64,000 nt of DNA from an uncultured Robinsoniella sp. (GTDB taxonomy: Bacteria > Bacillota > Clostridia > Lachnospirales > Lachnospiraceae), in NCBI GenBank assembly GCA_900540475.1, contig UQGG01000007.1:140305-204304 (forward strand), given 5' to 3'. Position 1 is the stretch's first letter. Each line of letters opens with the position of its first letter. Under the pieces are notes generated by a model that had not been told where the DNA came from, did not search any database, and saw only the letters and a list, made by a program, of their open reading frames with translations. A program made the position numbers and the translations under genes. Shown here piece by piece: positions 1-10,000 of this stretch.

Positions 1-1
1 G

Positions 2-1666
2 GGATATTACCCCATGATTACAACGGATCTTGGCAGCGGAGAGTTTACCAGACTGGACAGCAGCAAGTATTCCTTCCCGTCCACTATGCGTCACGGTACC
101 GTTATGTCACTGACACGTCAGGAGTACGATGCAATTCAGAAAAAATGGAACGATGAAGCCGCAGAAAATACGGAAGCGGAAGAAGAAAATGCAGTACTGA
201 AATACGGCTTTGAGGATGTTACCGGCAGCGATATTATAAAAGACGATTCCGGAAAAGGCCGTAACGGCAAGATCTACGGAAATGCCGCTTATGTAGAGGA
301 CCAGGAAAAAGGAAACGTCCTGTATCTCAATGGTACCAATGGAACCTATGCAGAACTGCCTCAGGGATTCTTTGACGGCAGAAATAAAATGACCATTTCA
401 ATGGATGTGAAAGCGGAAATGGTAGACGGAAGTTACTTTACATTTGGAATTGGAAAGAACAGCAACCGATATCTTTTCTTAAAAACGCAGAATACGCAGT
501 CCAGAGTATCATTAACAACCGGTTCTTATGGTTCGGAACAGACTGCAAGCGGAACAACTTCTGCCATTAAAGGCAAGTGGATGAATATTACCATGGTGGT
601 AACACCGGAAAAAATTGTCATCTATAAAGATGGAAAGCTTCTGGGCGAACAGAAAGTCACGGTTAAGATGACAGAGCTGGGCACCAACCTGTTTGCTTAT
701 CTGGGCAAATCATTCTATAGCGGAGACAATTATTTCAAAGGATACTTTGATAACATTGAAGTATATAACCGTGCTATGGAAGCAACGGAAGTTGCGGACA
801 AGTATGGGGCAAAGCCGGAAACAGAGAAATTTACCATTACTTATAAAGCAGGCGAACATGGCAAAATTACTGGTACCACTTCTCAGACACTGGAAAAAGG
901 AACCCTGGGCACCAAAGTCGAAGCTGTGGCTGATACCGGATATGAATTCAGTAAATGGAGTGACGGCAGCACCCAGGCGGCACGTACCGATCTGGCTGAA
1001 AAAGACGTTACGTATACGGCATACTTTGAAAAAACTCAGGTAACACCGCCTACCGATGAACCGGAGACAGAAACACCGCCGACAGAGAAGCCATCGGAGC
1101 CATCCACGGAGAAGCCATCACAGCCATCCACAGAGAAGCCATCACAGCCATCTACGGAAAAGCCGGCAAAACCTGTGGCAAAGAGTGTGAAGATTAACAA
1201 AAAGAAAATAACAATCGGGCTGAAAGAAAAAGTGACCTTAAAAGCTACCGTATATCCAAAAGGAGCTTCCCAGAAAGTAACCTGGTCTTCCAGTAAGAAA
1301 TCAGTAGTAAAAGTAAACAGCAAGGGTCAGATTGAAGGAAAGAAAACAGGAAAAGCAACGATAACGGTTAAAACAGCGAACAAGAAAACTTACAAGTGTA
1401 CGGTAACAGTTCGTAAAGCTCCAAGTAAAATTTCTTTGAATACTTACGAAAAGAAATTAAAAGCAGGAAAGAGCTTCCAGATCAAAGTAAACCTTCCATC
1501 CAAGACGGCAAGCTATCAGATCCGGTACTCTTCCAACAGAAAATCCGTTGCAGTTGTTTCTTCCAGCGGTAAGATTACAGCCAAGAAAAAAGGAACAGCA
1601 ACCATTAAAGTAAAAGCATTTAACGGAAAGTATAAGACAATAAAAATCAAGGTAGTAAAAAAATAA
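2..1666 (+). CDS. GH43-like surface protein, C-terminal part (5' end outside window)
   Basis: The reading frame is open to the left edge, so this is the 3' part of a larger gene. Counting from the ATG at 14, residues 1-45 look like the closing strands of a GH43-type five-bladed propeller (RHGTVMSLTRQEYDAI resembles the usual RHGxVxxxTxxEY ending). They are followed by a LamG/concanavalin-like domain (about 60-265), an InlB-type repeat (272-340), a Pro/Thr/Glu linker with repeated EKPSQPST units (341-387) and two Lys-rich BIG2 Ig-like domains (388-465 and 470-550). Catalytic residues of the propeller lie outside the window. No LPXTG motif is present. The C-terminal InlB-linker-BIG2-BIG2 block closely matches the end of the gene at 7041-11198. 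It probably acts outside the cell on arabinose- or xylose-containing glycans. The GH43 assignment is moderate because only the end of the domain is visible. Confidence 0.8.
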   Translation, partial: GYYPMITTDLGSGEFTRLDSSKYSFPSTMRHGTVMSLTRQEYDAIQKKWNDEAAENTEAEEENAVLKYGFEDVTGSDIIKDDSGKGRNGKIYGNAAYVEDQEKGNVLYLNGTNGTYAELPQGFFDGRNKMTISMDVKAEMVDGSYFTFGIGKNSNRYLFLKTQNTQSRVSLTTGSYGSEQTASGTTSAIKGKWMNITMVVTPEKIVIYKDGKLLGEQKVTVKMTELGTNLFAYLGKSFYSGDNYFKGYFDNIEVYNRAMEATEVADKYGAKPETEKFTITYKAGEHGKITGTTSQTLEKGTLGTKVEAVADTGYEFSKWSDGSTQAARTDLAEKDVTYTAYFEKTQVTPPTDEPETETPPTEKPSEPSTEKPSQPSTEKPSQPSTEKPAKPVAKSVKINKKKITIGLKEKVTLKATVYPKGASQKVTWSSSKKSVVKVNSKGQIEGKKTGKATITVKTANKKTYKCTVTVRKAPSKISLNTYEKKLKAGKSFQIKVNLPSKTASYQIRYSSNRKSVAVVSSSGKITAKKKGTATIKVKAFNGKYKTIKIKVVKK

Positions 1667-1689
1667 GAGACAGGTAGAAGCAGCGATGA

Positions 1690-1725
1690 CAGAATCCATA
1701 GCCGATGTAAAGGCTGTGGATTCTG
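1690..1725 (+). terminator. Hairpin after first surface gene
   Basis: A 14-bp stem (1690-1703 with 1712-1725, one G-U pair) encloses an 8-nt loop. No T-run follows, so it may be a weak terminator or an mRNA-stabilising hairpin between two cotranscribed genes. Confidence 0.5.
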
Positions 1726-1810
1726 TTGGATGCATAAGATGTCAGAAAGCAATTTTCAGACAGGATCTGGCAATAGCAATTTTTAATTGAAAAAGGAGGA
1801 TATAAGGGTA

Positions 1811-4051
1811 ATGAAAAAGAAAGTAATGGCAGGCATTATAACCGCATCCATACTGCTCCAGACCGGCATGATACCCGGAGTGGAACTGAAACCACTGGCA
1901 GCCGGGAATACCGCTCCCAGGGAAACAGTGGTAGAAAAGAGCACCCTAGGGAATCCCATTTTAGGGTTCGATGACAAAGATAATCTCACTTATGGGGGCG
2001 ATCCGTCAGTTCTGGTGGATGGGGATACAGTATATCTCTATGTGGGGCACGATGTGGCGCAAAATGAGAGCTATGTAATGCCCAATTATCTATGCTATTC
2101 CACTCAGGATATGGAGAACTGGAAGTATGAAGGGGTAATGATGGATATGACGGACGTGTCATGGGGGGATAACAACTCTGCCTGGGCAGGCCAGGTCATG
2201 AAGCATAACGACAAGTATTATATGTATTTCTGCTCCTGGGATAATACGGCATGGGGCAAACAGTCAATAGGCGTGGCAGTTTCCGACAGCCCTACCGGAC
2301 CATTTAAGGATATCGGCTATTCTATGATAAAGGGAACTGTAACAGAGCCGGAAACCAGTACCTGGAATGATATTGATCCCACCGCCTGGATTGAGACGGA
2401 TGAAAATGGAGAAGAACATATCTATCTGTCCTGGGGAAACGGGCTTCTCTACCTGTGTGAGTTGAATCAGGATATGATATCGGTCAAAGACCAGAACCAG
2501 GATGGGAAAATCACCATGGGAGATGATATCTGGCAGCAGACGATTGAAGGCATGGATCTTACCTATACGGAAGCACCTTATCTGTACCGTCAGCAGGATC
2601 AGGGCGGAAATTATTATGGGCCCTATTATCTCTTTTTTGCGGCGAACTGGAGGGAAGGCCTTGCGTATTGCACAACCGATAACCTTACCGATGGAAAGTG
2701 GGATTTTGGGGGATTGCTGATGCCGCCCAATGCTACCGCCAATACAAACCATCCGGCAGTTTTTGATTTTAAGGGAAAAACATATTTTATTTACCATAAT
2801 GGTTCCCTGCCTCATGGAAGCGGATTCCGACGTTCTGTGTGCGTGGAAGAATTTTCGATTCAGGCTGATGGAAGCATTGGCATGATTCAGGAGACAGCTA
2901 CGGGACTGACCGGAAAAGTGAGCCGTATCTACGATCACGCAGGCGTACCGGTGGCACATGAGAATTTTGTGAACAGCTGGAATGATGGGGATTATCCTAT
3001 CAGCGCATCGGTAATGACCAGTCTCAGTACGGAAATAGAAGATGCATCCTGGGAAATAGTACCGGGTAAAGCGGATAAGACGAAAGAATCCTATATCTCC
3101 ATTGAATCCTACAATAAGCCGGGGCTGTACCTGTCCGCAAAGGGTGATGAGATCGTACTCACCCAGGACACATACGGAACCGCACAGGAAGCAGACAATA
3201 TGACTTTCAAAACACTGGAAGGGTTCGCAGGGTATGGAGTAACCCTGGAAAGTGTGGCAGAGCCCGGATCTTATCTCACCTGTGAGGAGGGAAAACTGGT
3301 ACTTCGGACAAACCCTGGTGAAAATCAATGTACATTTGTTATTGACACAGACACCGATAAAAAACCGGAAGAGCAGGCGAAATTAAGTGCGGTCCGTGTA
3401 TTAAAGACGAAACGTACTTATTTGAAGGGAGAAACCCTGAATACGGACGATCTTCAGGTAACAGCCTGTTACTCAGACGGAAGCCGGAAAAAAGTAACCG
3501 GATTCACTACCAATACAGGTTCCCTGGACATGAAGACTGCAGGCGAAAAGCCGTTAAAAGTCAGCTATACCGACCAGGGTGTAACAGCATCCGCGGATAT
3601 AAGAATACTGGTAGCAGAGAAACCATCCGTTTCCCAGGAAGTGCCCAAACCGGTACAGCCCCAGAAACCTATTCCAAAAAAAGGTGCGTCTTATACAAGC
3701 AGCGGGGTGAAATATAAGGTTACAAAATCAGCCGCTAAGAATGGTACTGTTTCCGTCACAGGAACGACGAAAAAGAATCCCACATCCATAAAGATACCTG
3801 CTGAAATTAAAATAAACGGTTATACATTTAAGGTTACAGGGATTCAAAGCAAAGCATTCTATAAGAAGACCAAGATCAAAAATATAACAATTGGGAAAAA
3901 TGTTAAGACCATAGGAAAAAATGCTTTCAAAAATATCAATAAAAAGACAGTATTTAAGATTCCTTCTTCCAGGTACAAGGCGGTAAAAAAACTGCTCACT
4001 GCCAAAACGGGATATCAAAAGAAGACCATGAAACTGAAGAAGATTTCATAA
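1811..4051 (+). CDS. Secreted GH43 enzyme with AbfB-like, Ig-like and LRR_5-like domains
   Basis: Residue numbers count from the ATG at 1811. That start is chosen because AGGAGG (1794-1799) precedes it and a signal peptide (MKKKVMAGIITASILLQTG) follows; an in-frame ATG at 1787 lies upstream of the ribosome site. Domains in order: signal peptide 1-31; GH43 propeller about 45-385; AbfB/CBM42-like trefoil about 425-515; Big_3-like Ig domain about 524-600; BspA-like LRR_5 tail about 630-746. The GH43 triad appears as D64 (GGDPSV), D189 (IDPTAW) and E254 (TEAPYLY). The family hydrolyses arabinofuranosides or xylosides; an AbfB module, which binds arabinose side chains, favours arabinoxylan or arabinan. 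The stop overlaps the frame of the next gene, so the two are probably cotranscribed and coupled. The tail resembles that of the gene at 48181. Confidence 0.88.
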   Translation: MKKKVMAGIITASILLQTGMIPGVELKPLAAGNTAPRETVVEKSTLGNPILGFDDKDNLTYGGDPSVLVDGDTVYLYVGHDVAQNESYVMPNYLCYSTQDMENWKYEGVMMDMTDVSWGDNNSAWAGQVMKHNDKYYMYFCSWDNTAWGKQSIGVAVSDSPTGPFKDIGYSMIKGTVTEPETSTWNDIDPTAWIETDENGEEHIYLSWGNGLLYLCELNQDMISVKDQNQDGKITMGDDIWQQTIEGMDLTYTEAPYLYRQQDQGGNYYGPYYLFFAANWREGLAYCTTDNLTDGKWDFGGLLMPPNATANTNHPAVFDFKGKTYFIYHNGSLPHGSGFRRSVCVEEFSIQADGSIGMIQETATGLTGKVSRIYDHAGVPVAHENFVNSWNDGDYPISASVMTSLSTEIEDASWEIVPGKADKTKESYISIESYNKPGLYLSAKGDEIVLTQDTYGTAQEADNMTFKTLEGFAGYGVTLESVAEPGSYLTCEEGKLVLRTNPGENQCTFVIDTDTDKKPEEQAKLSAVRVLKTKRTYLKGETLNTDDLQVTACYSDGSRKKVTGFTTNTGSLDMKTAGEKPLKVSYTDQGVTASADIRILVAEKPSVSQEVPKPVQPQKPIPKKGASYTSSGVKYKVTKSAAKNGTVSVTGTTKKNPTSIKIPAEIKINGYTFKVTGIQSKAFYKKTKIKNITIGKNVKTIGKNAFKNINKKTVFKIPSSRYKAVKKLLTAKTGYQKKTMKLKKIS

Positions 4052-4068
4052 TGAGGGGGAGAACGAAC

Positions 4069-6942
4069 ATGAAGTGCAAACAATTTTTATATGCAGCTTT
4101 TACCGGAGCCCTGGCTGTATCGGCTGCATTTTGTACCCAGGCGGTCACAGCATCAGCGGATGAACAGGCAGAGCCGGCACCACTGATATATTATGACTTT
4201 AATAATGGAATGGAAAGCGGTACCCAGGCGGTAGTAACGGGACTGGGAGAATACAAAGGCGATGTGACATTTGCAAAAGGACGCAGTGAGGAGGAAGCTG
4301 ACCAGGCGATTGTGCTGGGAGAATATGGGCTGAAAATGAACCAGCAGAATATTGGCGCAGCCTATACGGTTTCCCTGTGGGTAAAACCGGATGCACCCAT
4401 GGTAGATAACAGTCCAATCCTGTTTCTGGGATATCATGCACCGGAAAAGTGGGTGGCACTCTCCGGCAATAAAGGGGAAAATAATTACAAGCTCTGGACC
4501 CGTGAAGAGGGCTCCTCATTTGCCTGGAATGTGATAGGAAAAGCAGAAATTCCATCAGGAGAATGGAGTATGCTTACCCTGTCCGGAAATGGAGAAGAAA
4601 CAGCCGTTTACGTAAATGGAAAAAAGGTGGGCTATGGATTGGCATCCAACGCGTTGAGCGGACAAAATCAGGATATTTATCTGGGGGTCAGCAACTGGGA
4701 TGCGGAATTCAAAGGCCTGGCGGATGATATCAGCATTTATAATCAGGCATTGACGGATACACAGATCCTGAAACTGTACGGAGACTTTTCACCGGAGGAG
4801 ATTCTGGCAGAGGAAGGGTTCAGCGTACAAAAGAGCTTACTGATCAGAAAAGATGAATCGGCAAAGATCAATGTCAACCTTCCGGCAGGTGTAACCCCAG
4901 AAGATGTAACAGTTACCTATGAATCACTGGATAGTACCATAGCGGATGTAGACGAAGAGGGACTGGTCAGTGCACTTCAAAAAGGAAAAACCCAGGTGAC
5001 AACCACGGTCAGTATCGGGGAAACCGTAAAAACCGAAACAACCACAGTGACCGTAAATGACCCGGATGAAGTAAATGATAATCTGGCTGTGGAAAATCAG
5101 ATGGCATCTGTGGACGGAAACACACTGTTAGACCTGTCCGGTCATGGGAATGATGCAGCGGTCATCAATCCCGAAGGAGTATCCTTTGAAACTGAGGATG
5201 ATAGAGACGTTATGAATATAACAGGTAAGAACAGCTATGTACAGTTTCCAACATCTGTTATGAACAGTCTTGCTGATAAGGAGCAGTTTACCATTGAAAC
5301 TACTTATAGCAGAAGCGGAGGCAATAATGCCTGGCTTTTCAGCCTGGGTTCTAAAGTACGTAAAAGCGGAGCCAATTACCTGTTTTACTGCCCATCCTTT
5401 TCAGGCGGGCAGCTGCGGGGAGGAATCAAGGACAGCAGTACCGAGATTCTGTTCCAGAATACGCCGGTGAATAAAAATGACGAGTACTACACCGTATTCA
5501 TGGTATTTGACCGGGGGACCATTACCCTTTATGTGGACGGAATCAAAATTGATGAAAAGCAGACCGGTTACAGCATTATGGATGACGTGGTGGATCCGGG
5601 AACAGAAAACGATATCCTGGGATATATCGGAAAATCCTGCTGGTCGGGAGATGATAATTTCCAGGGCAAAATAGCATCCTTTAAGATTCATAATAAAGCC
5701 ATGTCCGATATTGATGTGGCAAATACAAATCCTGCTTATCCCGATGCAATCCAGGAAAAACTGGACAGTGCGCTTACGGAAATCGTACTGCTGGGCAGCA
5801 GAAATGAAAGCATGGACACCGTGGCTTATGATCTAAAGCTGCCGTCAAAAGTAAATGCCATGGACATTATCTGGGAATCCACCTTACCAGAAATCGTGAC
5901 GGAACAGGGAAAGGTATACAATCCATCTTCTGACACCCAGGTGGTTCTCACAGCCAGAATGGTGACAGCACAGAAGTCTTTTACTGTCAATGTGAAAGCG
6001 CTGGACTTAAAAGAACTCCATACACGGATACAAAATGCAAAATCCTATGATACGCCGTATTTAAATGAAATTTCCAGAAAGCAGTTATATGCAGCCCTGG
6101 AATCTGCCCAGAGTATCAGCTCCCAGGGGGAAGCGGATGCAGCTTCATCTATGCTGAACAGGGCAATAAATAGCCTGCGTTTTGAAGACAGCTATGACAG
6201 TGTATGGGATACGGTGAACAAAGCCGCACCTGTTTCTAAAATATCCTTGAAGGTAAAGGGGACGGCAGCTCTATTCCGCCTACCCGACCAGTTAAAAAAC
6301 AGCGTTACGGTAAGCTGCAGTTCCAGTGCCCCGGATGTGGTGAAATATGAAAATGGTATGGCTGTGGCACAAAAGTCCGGGTATGCCCTCCTGACAACGA
6401 GAATTGTCTCAAATGAAGATGGATATCCCATGGATTTTATAACCATAGCCACAGTTGAGGAAGAGCCTGCAGCGGCAGTCACAGATTTATCCAAAGTAAC
6501 TGCAAAAGCTGCAAAGACAAAAATCCCAAAGGGATCTGCAACCAAAATAACGGTAAGCTGTCCAAGTGAAGTCAAAGGGAAAAACCCCAGGATCACTTAT
6601 CAGGCAACCGGTGCAGTAACCGTAAATTCCAGCGGAAAAGTAACCGGTAAGAAGACGGGTAAAGGAACTGTAAAAGTAACGGTAGCCGCTGATGGAAAGA
6701 GTATTACCCGGTCTATTAGCATATCGGTGGGAGGAATCACCGGAAAGAGCAGTGTAAAATCCAAAAAGTCAATGGTCTTAAAAGTTACCGGAATATCAGG
6801 TAAGGTAAAATGGTCTGTAAATAATAAAAAATTAGCAGCGATATCCTCAAAAGGTAAATTAAAGGCTTTGAAAAAAGGTAAAGTTGTGGTAACGGCTAAG
6901 GTTTCCGGTGTGACCATTAAGAAAACAATCAAAATCAGCTAG
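4069..6942 (+). CDS. Secreted multidomain protein with two LamG and several Ig-like domains
   Basis: The ATG at 4069 is preferred over the in-frame ATG at 4051 because GAGGGGGA lies 8 nt upstream and a signal peptide follows at once (MKCKQFLYAAFTGALAVSAA, cleavage near TASA). In order I see a LamG-like domain (about 40-240), an Ig/BIG2-like domain (262-330), a second LamG-like domain (330-545), another Ig-like stretch (550-645), a short helical segment (645-705), a further Ig-like stretch (707-800) and two BIG2-type domains (803-886, 887-957). No catalytic glycosidase domain is recognisable. It could be a glycan-binding partner of the flanking GH43 proteins. It has no sorting signal, and the last domains are Lys-rich as in its neighbours. 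Confidence 0.8.
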   Translation: MKCKQFLYAAFTGALAVSAAFCTQAVTASADEQAEPAPLIYYDFNNGMESGTQAVVTGLGEYKGDVTFAKGRSEEEADQAIVLGEYGLKMNQQNIGAAYTVSLWVKPDAPMVDNSPILFLGYHAPEKWVALSGNKGENNYKLWTREEGSSFAWNVIGKAEIPSGEWSMLTLSGNGEETAVYVNGKKVGYGLASNALSGQNQDIYLGVSNWDAEFKGLADDISIYNQALTDTQILKLYGDFSPEEILAEEGFSVQKSLLIRKDESAKINVNLPAGVTPEDVTVTYESLDSTIADVDEEGLVSALQKGKTQVTTTVSIGETVKTETTTVTVNDPDEVNDNLAVENQMASVDGNTLLDLSGHGNDAAVINPEGVSFETEDDRDVMNITGKNSYVQFPTSVMNSLADKEQFTIETTYSRSGGNNAWLFSLGSKVRKSGANYLFYCPSFSGGQLRGGIKDSSTEILFQNTPVNKNDEYYTVFMVFDRGTITLYVDGIKIDEKQTGYSIMDDVVDPGTENDILGYIGKSCWSGDDNFQGKIASFKIHNKAMSDIDVANTNPAYPDAIQEKLDSALTEIVLLGSRNESMDTVAYDLKLPSKVNAMDIIWESTLPEIVTEQGKVYNPSSDTQVVLTARMVTAQKSFTVNVKALDLKELHTRIQNAKSYDTPYLNEISRKQLYAALESAQSISSQGEADAASSMLNRAINSLRFEDSYDSVWDTVNKAAPVSKISLKVKGTAALFRLPDQLKNSVTVSCSSSAPDVVKYENGMAVAQKSGYALLTTRIVSNEDGYPMDFITIATVEEEPAAAVTDLSKVTAKAAKTKIPKGSATKITVSCPSEVKGKNPRITYQATGAVTVNSSGKVTGKKTGKGTVKVTVAADGKSITRSISISVGGITGKSSVKSKKSMVLKVTGISGKVKWSVNNKKLAAISSKGKLKALKKGKVVVTAKVSGVTIKKTIKIS

Positions 6943-7040
6943 TGTAGTAAACACACTCATTTACAGCTGGTTGATTCACTGAATGTGTTTAAAAATGCAT
7001 TCCCGCTGATATTTGATTGAGATAAAAAAGGAGGAAAAAG

Positions 7041-10000
7041 ATGAAAAACAAAATGTTTAAAAAGATTTTGGCAGTTGTGACCGCAGTAGCAGTGGCGGCG
7101 ACACCCATGTCAGGCACTGCATTCGCCAGTGAAAACGTCACTGTAATGTCAGAGGCAGAGCAGCAGGATAGTGAACCGGTTAAGGAAGCGTATAAGGGAG
7201 CGTTTGCGGAAGCGTCTAAAGGAGCGACTACGGAAGCAACTATAGAAGCGGCTGCGGGTACGGAAGCTGACGGGGCAGACAACGTTCTGAGCAATACCGT
7301 GGATCCGGAGCAGTCAGAAGCGATCCTTCAGGAGGATAATGTACAGGATGCACAGAAAGAAATGACGGGGCAGACCGACAATCTGAAGGAGTCCAACAAC
7401 TTGAAGCAGACCGGAAATCTGTTACAGTCCGACAACCTGGAGCAGTCCGCAGCTGATCAAACAGCCGGTGAGATTTCTTCCACCGCAATTAGTAGCTATG
7501 ATTTTAAAGACTATAAGCTGTCTGACGATGGAAAATCACTTGAATACGAAGATCAGAAACTCCTGCTGGAAACGGCAGGAAGCGGAAAGAAACCATCTTT
7601 GATAAATGACGTGTACCGGGGACAGGTGCTTCAATTAAATGAGGCAGACTATAATAACCGGGGATATGCCCTTCTTCCTGGAAATCCTTTTGCAGGAAAG
7701 GATACGGAAAACGGACTGACCCTTAACTTCTGGACGAAGACCACAGGAAAAGCAGGCGGGGACAGATGCCTCATAGATTTCGAAGTGGCGCCGTCTACGG
7801 GAAAAAGAGCAGGAACCTTTGCGGTAAATCAGCTGATGGCTTACTGGAACACCACAGACCAGAATACCTATTATACGGATTTTTCAATCTCAAGCCTGGG
7901 GATGGATCAAAAGGATGCATGGAAGATGGTTACTATGACAGTCACAAAGTCCGGTATCACTTTTTATAGTGACGGTGTGAAAAAACAGCATACCATTACC
8001 TCAGGTACGGAGAGATATGAGCAGATGATCAGTGATCTGACAGGTGGTCTTGCCGGGAATCCATCTGCAACCAATGTCCGCCTGGGTGCCAGCCTTGCAA
8101 CCTACTGGAAATGTGCCGGCGCTATGCTGGATGATGTTTCCTTCTATGGAAAAGCACTTTCAGATGATGAGATTGCCAAATTATATCAGGAAACAATGGT
8201 TCCGATTCCTCTGGAACGGGTGACGATTACCGGCAAAAATACGGTTGATGAGGATAAAAGCATCCATCTGGGCGTCACACTGGAACCGGCATCTACAAAT
8301 GTAGACAAAACAGTTACCTGGGTATCGGATAAACCGGAAGTGCTTGCGGTAGACGAAAAGGGAACGGCAAAAGGAATTTCCGAAGGAACGGCACATGTAA
8401 CCGCAATTGTTAGCGGTGTGGAATCAGAATCTTTTGAAATTACTGTCCGGGGAGTAGAATCCATCCGGGAACTGCAGGAGGGATATTATGCAGCGGTATA
8501 TTCCACTTCCACAGACTTTTATGCATCAGCTTCTAATGTAGCCCAGGAAACTCGCAGTGTCTACATGGCTGTCAGCAAAGATGGGAAAAACTTTGAGGTG
8601 CTGAACAATGGAGGCGCCGTGATTTTCTCCAAGAATACCAGTGGTACGCTTCAGATTACCGATCCCCGTATCTTTAAGACGGAAGAGGGATTTACCGTAG
8701 CGGCTCCGGATGCAACATTATCCAAGGGGATCCACCTGTTTAACTCCCGGGATGGAGTAAATTATTATGATGATATCATGGTATCGGAAACGGAATTAAG
8801 TGCGCTGCCATTAAAACGGTCTAATTTTACCTTATTACTCAACGGAGAAAATATATTAGACACAGACGAACAGATAACCCTTGGCAATGCGGTATCCCTT
8901 ACCGAAGAAGAATACCAGAATATTGTAAATAAACTGGGAACCGTTGTGAATAATGGACTGGAATCCCTCACCGGCTTAAATGTAGATGCGCAGCAGGGAC
9001 TTACGGAACAGGAGCTGGAAAAACAGTACCCAAGTGTAAATGCACTCTATACAGACGGATCCAGGCAGGAATTCAGTATTGACTGGGATGGAGCGCTCCA
9101 GGGCATCAATCTATCCCAGCCGGGAGAATATACAATAACCGGAAAAGTAGTGCAGACCCAGTATGTAAATAAATTAAAAGAATTAAATGGAAGCAGTCTT
9201 CCGGAAGATGATCCTGAAAATGCAAATCCAGATGATCCGGACAACTATAATGAAGAAACCGGAACGGTATACTACGATGAGACAAAATTCGTAGAGGGAA
9301 TGGCAGATCCCTGCATTTACTGGGACGAACAGAGCGGATATTATTATATGACCGGTTCTTATTTTCCAGAGGACGGGGATCAGATCGATGGTTCTGACCA
9401 GCTGGAACAGTATGACCGAGTAGTATTAAGACGTGCGAAAACACTGGAGGGCCTCCAGGACAGAAGTACCCAGGTTACCGTCTGGAAAGCTGGAAACCAG
9501 GGCTTCTATGACGGAGAAAACTATGCCTCCAGAGGATACCGTTACATCTGGGCACCTGAAATACACAGAGTGGGCGATAACTGGGTAATCTATTTTACAG
9601 AAAGCCACAGCAGTAATTTATTTGATATCTATTGTCATGCACTGGTACTTCCCGGGGACAAGGATCCTTATGAGACCGCATTACAGTCATCCGGACAGTC
9701 ATCCGAATGGACAGATTATAAACTGGGTGTAACTTCCCAGGTATCGGATAATCCATTTAGCAGGTCTTTTTGTCTGGACATGACATATTTTAAAGACGAA
9801 GTGAACGGACAGTCCTATGTCATCTGGGCAGGAAAACCTACCGCAGCTTACCAGGGTTCCAGTACCGACTTATTTATTGCAAGCGTGGATGAGCAGCAGC
9901 CATGGCTTGTGACTTCGGAACCAACCCGTATTACCTGCTCCGACTATGGATGGGAACGAATCCGTTACTGTGTAAATGAAGGTGCAACGGTACTGCAGAA

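Noticed and set aside
2264..3328. Minus-strand frame of 354 codons
   Set aside because: Shadow of the GH43 gene; His/Ile/Cys-rich composition, no ribosome site, and the opposite strand has clear domains.
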